Below are positions 58,932-64,000 of a stretch of 64,000 nt of DNA, piece after piece. This DNA is from Microlunatus speluncae (GTDB lineage: Bacteria; Actinomycetota; Actinomycetes; Propionibacteriales; Propionibacteriaceae): positions 1-64,000 of the forward strand of contig NZ_VKCZ01000006.1 in assembly GCF_009299835.1 (NCBI RefSeq), in the 5' to 3' direction. Within the stretch, counting starts at the first letter, position 1, and every line of letters starts with the position of its first letter. The notes beneath the pieces were generated by a model. It made no database searches, had not been told where the DNA came from, and saw only the letters and a list, made by a program, of their open reading frames with translations. A program made the translations under genes and the position numbers.

Positions 58932-59186
58932 GAAGACGCGGCAAAGGGCGGGCGGGTTGAGCTGGGTCGAGTCTCCGCTGCCGACCGCCGGATGGGCGGC
59001 GCCGTCGGCACCGGCCGCCAGGACCACTTCGCCCCACCTCCTCGCCCTCCGCCCCACCTACAGCCGGCGCGAAGGCCCAGAAAGTGGAGCGAAGCCGGTC
59101 GGCGCGGATCCCGAGCTCCACACCGACCGACGCCCGGCAGGATCAGCTGCACCCCTCCTGCCCCGCCCGTCCTTGGCGCGTCTTTC
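58932..59186. repeat. Inverted-repeat-bounded intergenic element, copy B
   Basis: The left end (58932-58957, GAAGACGCGGCAAAGGGCGG onward) and right end (59162-59186, CCCGCCCGTCCTTGGCGCG then TCTTTC) match the ends of element A at 2593-2826. The interior of about 205 bp is unrelated to A's interior. It lies between the sulfatase and the decayed hydrolase and forms part of a 400-bp stretch with no credible gene. The frames here look like shadows. Confidence 0.6.
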
Positions 59187-59199
59187 AAATCACCCTCCG

Positions 59200-59788
59200 C
59201 TACGACGGACCGGCGAGGAAGGCCCGGATCTCCCGGGTCCACACCGTCGATCAAGGCCAGGTAGGCCGGAGCGAGGTCGAGGTTCCAGACGAAGATCGTC
59301 GAGTTGCGCAGCGCTCCTGCGGCGTCCTGCTCGATGGCGCGCCGCCGTTGGTACTCCGCCCAGCCGTCGAGGTAGGGCCGGCCGGCGGAGCTGTCGTACG
59401 TGCTGGTCGAGGCGAGCACGAGCCGACGGACATCGGCCGGATGCTCTTGCACATAACGGGTCGCGGCCCGGCCTCCGGTCGAGAAGCCGAGCAGGTCGAC
59501 GATGCCCAGGCGCAGCTTCTTGATCAACCGCCAGGTGTCCTCGATCACGAACTCGGGCTGCAGGGCGTCCGGCGGAAGATCGCGGCTGCTTCGGCCGCAG
59601 CCGCGGAAGTCGAAGGTGACGACGTGATGATCGACGGCCAACGGCCGCAAACCTGGCAGCAGATAGCTGTGCCCGACATCGGGACCACCGTGCAGGGCGA
59701 CCAGCGACGGACGATCGGTCCGGCGCCGGCCCAGCTGTCGGACGAACAGCGTCACGTCGCCGACCTCGACCAGGCCCGACTGCTCCAT
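59200..59788 (-). pseudogene. Truncated alpha/beta hydrolase
   Basis: From ATG 59788 about 183 residues match an alpha/beta hydrolase: LVALHGGPDVGHSYLLPGLRPLAVDHHVVTFDFRGCGRSSRD (oxyanion region), then DLLGFSTGGRAATRYVQEHPADV (nucleophile Ser103), RRLVLASTSTYDSS, and a start of the lid. The homology stops near 59240, before the catalytic Asp and His. The frame then runs without a stop for hundreds of codons through repeat element B and the antisense of the sulfatase. This is consistent with loss of the C-terminal half. It is adjacent to a VOC gene on the opposite strand. It is probably non-functional. Confidence 0.65.
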
Positions 59789-59867
59789 CCCGACAGTGTC
59801 GAGCCCGCCGCCGACAGTTCCGAATTGTCCAAGTCGGCGGCGACCCCGGCCGGGCAGACTCGTGATC

Positions 59868-60242
59868 ATGAAGCAGCCAGTCCGCCCCAAACTGCCCGTC
59901 GCCAAGGCCGATGAGGCGATCGCCTGGTACACCGAGGCCTTCGGCGCTCGCCTGCTCGATCGCTACACCCACGGTGATCGGGTGGTGTATGCCTCGATCG
60001 AGGTCTTCGGCGGTGCCGTCGGGCTCAAGGACGGGGACGAGTTCGATCCGGCGCCGACCGAGCGGGGAGTGCTCGTCGAGGTGGACACCGATGATCCCGA
60101 CCGGTTCGAGGCCGCCGCGCTGCGGCTGGGCGGGACCAGTGTGTTTCCCGTTGCCGATCAGGCCTACGGCGCGCGGGGTGGCCGGGTGCGGGATCCGTTC
60201 GGCCACGAGTGGCTGCTGCAGACGCCGCTCGAGGACGCCTGA
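59868..60242 (+). CDS. VOC (glyoxalase/bleomycin-resistance) family protein
   Basis: A 124-residue protein with the paired beta-alpha-beta units: KLPVAKADEAIAWYTEAFGARLLDRYTHGDRVVYASIEVFG and VEVDTDDPDRFEAAALRLGGTSVFPVADQAYGARGGRVRDPFGHEWLLQTP. PhnB-like members bind metal or sequester toxic compounds. ATG 59868 fits the family start. It is divergent from the decayed hydrolase, and its stop is followed after 4 bases by a REP-like copy. Confidence 0.87.
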   Translation: MKQPVRPKLPVAKADEAIAWYTEAFGARLLDRYTHGDRVVYASIEVFGGAVGLKDGDEFDPAPTERGVLVEVDTDDPDRFEAAALRLGGTSVFPVADQAYGARGGRVRDPFGHEWLLQTPLEDA

Positions 60243-60246
60243 CTTG

Positions 60247-60269
60247 CCCTTCGACAGGCTCAGGGAACG
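60247..60269 (-). repeat. Single inverse REP-like copy between convergent genes
   Basis: A full 23-bp inverse copy (CCTTCGACAGGCTCAGGG core) 4 bases after the VOC gene stop and 16 bases from the stop of the SRPBCC gene on the other strand. It has no facing partner, unlike most copies. Confidence 0.85.
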
Positions 60270-60285
60270 GACAAGCGGGCCGGGC

Positions 60286-60738
60286 TCAGTGCCAGTTGCT
60301 GATCCGGACGTCGTTCGGGGCGGCCTCGCCGGTGCCGGTCTCGACCAGCGCCTTGAGGCTCATCAGGAACGTCGCCCACTTGGTGCTGCAGTGGTGCATG
60401 AAGGGGACGGGCTCGCGCCAGCCGCGGTGGCTGAACAGGACGATGGTGTAGTCGTCCTCGGTGCTCAGCTCGAAGTAGATGGTGGTGCCGATCCACTCGT
60501 CCGCGCCGCCGACGACCTCCCAGACGACGCGCTGCCCGGCCTCGTTCTCGCGGACCAGCATGTCGAAGCCGCCGGGCGGCGGGGCGTCCTGGAACCGGAA
60601 TTCGATCTTGCCACCGACCGTCGCGTCACCGCCGGTGTCGGCGGTCCACCAGCCGGCCAGGCCGTCGATGGTGCTGACGGCGGCATACACGTCGCCCAGC
60701 GGAGCGGTGGTGCCGATGCGATGCAGGATGTCGACCAT
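60286..60738 (-). CDS. SRPBCC (AHSA1-like) ligand-binding protein
   Basis: A 150-residue START-fold protein: ILHRIGTTAPLGDVYAAVSTIDGLAGWWTADTGGDATVGGKIEFRFQDAPPPGGFDMLV and a C-terminal helix (HHCSTKWATFLMSLKALVETG). It probably binds a small hydrophobic ligand. It is the third gene of an operon with an SRPBCC and an ArsR gene upstream, separated from the latter by 90 bp. Confidence 0.87.
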   Translation of the reverse strand: MVDILHRIGTTAPLGDVYAAVSTIDGLAGWWTADTGGDATVGGKIEFRFQDAPPPGGFDMLVRENEAGQRVVWEVVGGADEWIGTTIYFELSTEDDYTIVLFSHRGWREPVPFMHHCSTKWATFLMSLKALVETGTGEAAPNDVRISNWH

Positions 60739-60828
60739 GATGATGTCTCTCTGTGAGCGCCCGGATTCGGGCAGGTTTGATCAACTTCGCCACGGGCGTG
60801 GCGAAGCTTTCCTGATGAGGAAGGACGT

Positions 60829-61167
60829 TCAGGCGTCCTGATTGCGCTGGATCGTCTCGGCGATCCGCTTGATCCGATTCAGTCGGGCGTCCCAGGCGGA
60901 CCCGACCGTGACGAGTTGCCGGCTGGCCCGGGCGAGCCGGTCTTGATCAACTTCGTAGCGACGCTCCCGGCCGGCCGGCGCGCTGTGCACCAGCCCGACC
61001 CGGTCCAGGACGCCGAGGTGTTTGGCGACCGCCTGCCGGGTGACCGGGAGCTGTTCGCTCAGCGTGGTCGCGGTCCCGCCGCCGGCGATCAGCAATAGGT
61101 CGAGCATCCGCCGGCGGGTGGGATCGCCGATGGCCGACCAGAGCTGGTCGTCGGCCGCCTCACTCAT
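60829..61167 (-). CDS. ArsR-family regulator
   Basis: A 112-residue winged-helix repressor. WSAIGDPTRRRMLDLLLIAGGGTATTLSEQLPVTRQAVAKHLGVLDRVGLVHSAPAGRERRYEVD is the ArsR consensus. The lack of the metal-binding cysteines suggests a non-metal ligand, as in the SRPBCC-linked subgroup. ATG 61167 is chosen; the frame remains open to 61536. It overlaps the SRPBCC gene upstream by four bases (ATGA). It likely binds the two operators upstream of the operon. Confidence 0.9.
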   Translation of the reverse strand: MSEAADDQLWSAIGDPTRRRMLDLLLIAGGGTATTLSEQLPVTRQAVAKHLGVLDRVGLVHSAPAGRERRYEVDQDRLARASRQLVTVGSAWDARLNRIKRIAETIQRNQDA

Positions 61168-61631
61168 GGCGTCGGGGTCAGCCGGCTGACGTAGCCGACC
61201 AACCGGGGCAGGAAGTGATCCCAACCGGTCGCGTGATCGCGATGGGCGTCCTCGACCAGGCCCGGCTCCCAGCCCCGGTCGGTGAAGCCGGTCTCGCTGA
61301 ACCGCAGCAAGGTCCCGGAGCCGTTGGGCTCCAGGTCGAAGGTCACCAGCAGCGAGTTGCCGGGGCCCGGGGTGACGCCCTCGTCGTAGACCCAGCGGAA
61401 CGAGAAGCGCCGCGGCGGATCGGCTTCGACCACCAGCAGGGAGACGATCTTGGCGTCGGGATCGGCCGGGTCGCCGAAGGTGATGGTTCCGGCCCCACCG
61501 GGCACCGGGTCGAGCTCGGCCTCGTCCGGCCACCATTCGCGCACGTGCTCCGGGGAACTGATCACCCGGTAGACCACCTCGGGCGTCGCCTCGATCCGGA
61601 ACTCCCGCTCGATGCTGCTGTGCTGGTTCAT
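61164..61631 (-). CDS. SRPBCC (AHSA1-like) protein
   Basis: A 155-residue START-fold protein: SIEREFRIEATPEVVYRVISSPEHVREWWPDEAELDPVPGGAGTITFGD, then RRFSFRWVYDEGVTPGPGNSLLVTFDLEPNGSGTLLRFSETGF. First gene of the operon SRPBCC-ArsR-SRPBCC read leftwards. The promoter with two operator-like palindromes lies upstream at 61653-61714. Confidence 0.88.
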   Translation of the reverse strand: MNQHSSIEREFRIEATPEVVYRVISSPEHVREWWPDEAELDPVPGGAGTITFGDPADPDAKIVSLLVVEADPPRRFSFRWVYDEGVTPGPGNSLLVTFDLEPNGSGTLLRFSETGFTDRGWEPGLVEDAHRDHATGWDHFLPRLVGYVSRLTPTP

Positions 61632-61652
61632 GATGTTTCCCTGACCTAGTAG

Positions 61653-61714
61653 TGCAACCTTTCGTTGCGCATAACTCTAGAGCAGGTTCAGCCGCAATGC
61701 AACCATTAGTTGCA
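61653..61714 (-). promoter_or_regulatory. Promoter with two ArsR-type operators
   Basis: On the minus strand a -35 TTGCAT (61702-61697) and -10 TAGAGT (61679-61674) are 17 bp apart. TGCAACCATTAGTTGCA (61698-61714) overlaps the -35, and TGCAACCTTTCGTTGCG (61653-61669) covers the likely start of transcription. Both sites are TGCAAC-N5-GTTGC palindromes, 45 bp centre to centre. The ArsR protein encoded in the operon is the natural binder. Confidence 0.7.
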
Positions 61715-61756
61715 CATTAAGTGACGAGAGCGCCCAGGATCGTGATCGGAGCAGGA

Positions 61757-62641
61757 TCAGGCCGGTGCCGGGGCGGTCAGGCCGCCGCGTTCCAGGTAGA
61801 GCTCGACGCTCTCCCGGAGGGCCTTGAGGATGTAGGGCGGGAAGTCCATGCCCTGGCGATGGGCCCAGAGCAGCCGCTGCTCGACCCGGCCGACCTCGCG
61901 GGCGTACCCGGCAAGATCATCATCGAGGCCGAGGTCGACCACCACGCCGCCCATGTCGGCCTTGAAATTGTTCATCGCGTTGGTGCCGACCAGGTTGTAC
62001 GACTTCTCCCGCAGCACCCGGGTCAGGAACAGCTGCCACGGCTTCAGCACGCCGTCCTGGACCATCGCGGTCGCCGACATCTGGTAGAACGCGAAGTGAC
62101 CCGGCTCCTGCTGCTTGATCGGCGTGATGATCGTCTCCGCGATCGCGTCCTCGCCCATCTCGCGCATCCCCGAGTTGATCTGGTTGTACGCCAGCACGGC
62201 CTGCCGCTCGGTGCTCGCCCCGGTGAGGAAGTAGAGCAGCTTCGCCACTTCCTGGACCGGCTTGAGGTTGGCCAGCGCGCCCAGGATCTTGATCTTGAAC
62301 GAGACGTCCAGGTGCGGCTCGGCCTGCTTGCGACCGAGGTCCTGCTGCAGCCGGTCCAAGATCAGCCCGTGCTGGATCTCCTGCGGCTGCCAGACGTCGG
62401 CGTAGAAGGTGCGGTTGGTGTCGTCCACGTCCGGAAGCAGCACCAGCAGCTCCAGCACGTTGCGGTCCACCTCGAGCTCGACCCGAGCCAGATAGTCGAT
62501 CACGTGACCGTACTTCGACTGCACCAGGTCGGGGCGTTTCACCGTCCGGTCGACGGAATCGAGGGAGATCGGAGGGTAAAGTTCACCCAGTCGCTGAACG
62601 TGTTCAGCGATCTTCTGCTGGGTGATCCGCTGCCGTGGCAC
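61757..62641 (-). CDS. Ferritin-like di-iron protein, acyl-ACP-desaturase-like
   Basis: A 294-residue all-helical protein. Candidate di-iron ligands form two E-x2-H sets: QPQEIQHGLIL and KQQEPGHFAFYQM, with Glu partners in VDRNVLELLVLL and EDAIAETIITP. This resembles the FA_desaturase_2/ferritin-like fold, in which the centre desaturates or hydroxylates lipids bound to carrier protein. The substrate is unknown. No fatty-acid genes are nearby. ATG 62641. It may instead be a general ferritin-like oxidase, so the desaturase label is tentative. Confidence 0.65.
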   Translation of the reverse strand: MPRQRITQQKIAEHVQRLGELYPPISLDSVDRTVKRPDLVQSKYGHVIDYLARVELEVDRNVLELLVLLPDVDDTNRTFYADVWQPQEIQHGLILDRLQQDLGRKQAEPHLDVSFKIKILGALANLKPVQEVAKLLYFLTGASTERQAVLAYNQINSGMREMGEDAIAETIITPIKQQEPGHFAFYQMSATAMVQDGVLKPWQLFLTRVLREKSYNLVGTNAMNNFKADMGGVVVDLGLDDDLAGYAREVGRVEQRLLWAHRQGMDFPPYILKALRESVELYLERGGLTAPAPA

Positions 62642-62762
62642 GGATGGAGTCTAACTCCCAGAAATTAGGGCAACCAAAGCCTTGTCTGTGTCCTCCAACA
62701 CAACAGGACCTGAACTCTGAACCGGACGCCGATCGTCCGCAACCGTTTCTACTCTGAGGCAC

Positions 62763-63365
62763 ATGACCGATCGTGAGTTGGGGTTCGGCGATTACCGGAT
62801 CGAGGCACTGAGCACGCAGACCTGGGCCGCCTTCGCGGCCCTGGCCGAACGGCACAACGGCGTCTGGGGTGGCTGTTGGTGCACCAAGTTTCACGGCGAC
62901 TGCGAGGGCGTGGATCGCGCGACGCTCGGCACCCGCGAGTTCAAGCGACGCCTGGTCGAGCTGGACCGGGCGCACGCGGCGCTGGTGTTCGACGGCGACC
63001 GGGCGGTCGCCTGGGCCGAGTTCGGCCCGATCGACGAGTTGCCGGACATCCAGCACCGCAAGGAATGGGAGCCTACGGTCACCCGCCGACCCGACTTCCG
63101 CATCACCTGTCTCTTCGTCGATCGGGACTATCGCCGCCGGGGGATGGCCCGGCTCGCGGTCCAGGGTGCGCTGCTGTTGATCGGCCGAGCGGGCGGCGGG
63201 CTGGTCGAGTCTTATCCGCACGACCTCGCGCCGGGCAAGAGGCCCTCCGCGTCGTTCCTCTACAACGCCACCCGGAGCATGTACGAACAGCTCGGGTTCA
63301 GCTATCAGCGGCCCAAGGGCCTGGGCAACTGCGTGATGACCCTGGAGGTCGCGGCCGGCTCCTGA
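62763..63365 (+). CDS. GNAT-like acetyltransferase
   Basis: A 200-residue protein. FRITCLFVDRDYRRRGMARLAVQGALLLIGRAGGG is the acetyl-CoA-binding motif A of GNAT enzymes, and YEQLGFSYQRPKG is the terminal motif. An unusual GGCWCTKFHGDC block near residue 36 is a Cys/His-rich insert shared with a GNAT subgroup. The acceptor is unknown. It is divergent from the ferritin-like gene. Confidence 0.82.
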   Translation: MTDRELGFGDYRIEALSTQTWAAFAALAERHNGVWGGCWCTKFHGDCEGVDRATLGTREFKRRLVELDRAHAALVFDGDRAVAWAEFGPIDELPDIQHRKEWEPTVTRRPDFRITCLFVDRDYRRRGMARLAVQGALLLIGRAGGGLVESYPHDLAPGKRPSASFLYNATRSMYEQLGFSYQRPKGLGNCVMTLEVAAGS

Positions 63366-63374
63366 GCGGTGGGG

Positions 63375-63746
63375 TCAGATGGCGATCAGGATCACGATGA
63401 GGATCGCGATCAGGGCCACCACGCCGACGACCGCGCCGACCGCGATCACCGCCAGCCGGTTGCCGGACCTCGGCTCGGCCAGCTCGCCGGGCCGGCCGGT
63501 GCCGGTGTCGACGATCGCCGGGTTCTCGTACGTCTGCAGCGGGGGCAGACCCTGCACCACCGGGACCAGCTCGCCCAGCTGTCGGGCGGCGAACAACTGA
63601 TCCAGCCGGGACTGATACTCCTCCTGCGTCAGCGCTCCGTCGGTGAAGGCGGTGTTCAGCCGGCGGCTCAACCGGTCCCGTTCGTCGTCGGAGACCGGCT
63701 CGGCCGGCTTGCTCCGATACGGCGAGGAGATCGGGAGTTCGCTCAC
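63375..63746 (-). CDS. DUF1707 (SHOCT-like) membrane-anchored protein
   Basis: A 123-residue protein. The DUF1707 domain is VSDDERDRLSRRLNTAFTDGALTQEEYQSRLDQLFAARQLGELVPVVQGLP, and a C-terminal helix (LAVIAVGAVVGVVALIAILIVILIAI) anchors it in the membrane. The family occurs widely in actinobacteria, with no defined role beyond envelope association. Start ATG 63746. It faces the GNAT gene with a 9-bp gap. Confidence 0.87.
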   Translation of the reverse strand: MSELPISSPYRSKPAEPVSDDERDRLSRRLNTAFTDGALTQEEYQSRLDQLFAARQLGELVPVVQGLPPLQTYENPAIVDTGTGRPGELAEPRSGNRLAVIAVGAVVGVVALIAILIVILIAI

Positions 63747-63832
63747 GCCATCAGCCTACCCGCGGCGGGCCGGTCGGACCGGAGCCGGCAAATCGAGTCG
63801 GCCCGTCGCTCCGGTCGGCTTAGGGTGTGCAC

Positions 63833-64000
63833 ATGCGGATCGGGCCCGATCTGAACGGGCATGGAGAAGGCGAGCGCTCCCGGCCGCGGCCGACGTTGCG
63901 CGATGTCGCGCGCCGCGCGGGAGTGTCGGCCAAGACCGTCTCCAACGTGATCAACGGCTCCGCCCCGGTCAGCCCCGAGACCCGGCTGCGGGTCGACCAG
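63833..64000 (+). CDS. LacI-family regulator (N-terminal part only)
   Basis: The window ends 56 codons into the gene. After an unusual polar leader ([19 protein letters not shown]), the HTH is [36 protein letters not shown], the LacI-type signature. It is partial at the window edge, not shown to be truncated. Compare the LacI-type fragment at 26558, which shares the STKT/SAKT pattern. Confidence 0.88.
   Translation, partial: MRIGPDLNGHGEGERSRPRPTLRDVARRAGVSAKTVSNVINGSAPVSPETRLRVDQ

Noticed and set aside
58887-59523. Plus-strand frames beside the sulfatase as small genes
   Set aside because: They lie in repeat element B and antisense to the hydrolase remnant, with Arg/Pro-rich translations.
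56981-59932. A 983-codon minus-strand frame as a single giant gene
   Set aside because: Only residues 50-235 of the frame look like a protein (alpha/beta hydrolase); the rest is antisense to the sulfatase and passes through a repeat element. Reported as a truncated hydrolase instead.
1-64000. CRISPR array, tRNA/rRNA genes, prophage or insertion-sequence transposase
   Set aside because: No array of regularly spaced repeats, no cloverleaf-like sequence and no transposase or integrase protein was found on either strand. The 39676-39744 repeats are too short and too few to be a CRISPR array.

Overview
The window is high-GC DNA from an actinobacterium. Supporting signs are the near-universal G/C third codon positions, many GTG starts, the infA-rpmJ-rpsM-rpsK-rpsD-rpoA-rplQ operon, a long actinobacterial tail on ribosomal protein L17, a mycothiol-dependent type enzyme (MDMPI family), DUF1707 and CGNR proteins, and two sugar-type ABC importers lacking their own ATPase. 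The richness in GATC-containing words and the CCCTTCGACAGGCTCAGGG-type repeats suggest a soil Propionibacteriaceae (Microlunatus-like) genome; that genus-level placement is inference.

Layout. 0-12.8 kb: end of an unknown gene, an MHS-type MFS transporter, a DinB-ankyrin protein, a repeat-filled 550-bp gap, YdcF-like and DUF418 membrane proteins, a WYL regulator divergent from a three-gene ABC-2 exporter, a DUF1800/DUF1501 pair and a second MFS transporter. 12.8-19.3 kb: a two-component system, an ATP-dependent DNA ligase, a secreted beta-propeller protein, a second repeat-filled gap and an ABM monooxygenase. 19.4-24.9 kb: a complete five-gene Opp-type ABC importer. 25-30.5 kb: DUF899 and CGNR proteins, a LacI-type fragment and an Lpl-type sugar importer operon. 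30.7-48 kb: an O-methyltransferase, several regulators (LuxR-like, AraC, MerR-VOC, HxlR, TetR), a second sugar importer operon, an ABC exporter, two phytanoyl-CoA dioxygenase/AraC divergent pairs, an SDR, and a second secreted beta-propeller. 48-54 kb: an NfeD/SPFH pair and the core ribosomal alpha operon. 54-64 kb: a GCS2 ligase, a YCII/ECF sigma pair, a sulfatase, a decayed alpha/beta hydrolase, a VOC protein, an ArsR/SRPBCC operon with visible operators, a ferritin-like di-iron protein, GNAT, DUF1707 and the start of a LacI regulator.

The genes suggest a saprophyte investing in uptake of sugars and oligomers, with local regulators beside each transporter or catabolic gene. I see no phage, plasmid, CRISPR, tRNA, rRNA or transposase gene. 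The most unusual content is non-coding. Several families of palindromes sit on or within a few bases of stop codons, some containing the stop codon itself. Two inverted-repeat-bounded intergenic elements occur, one at the broken end of a hydrolase gene. A four-fold, 20-21-bp phased direct repeat lies upstream of a sugar transporter. A TetR-type double operator overlaps a start codon.
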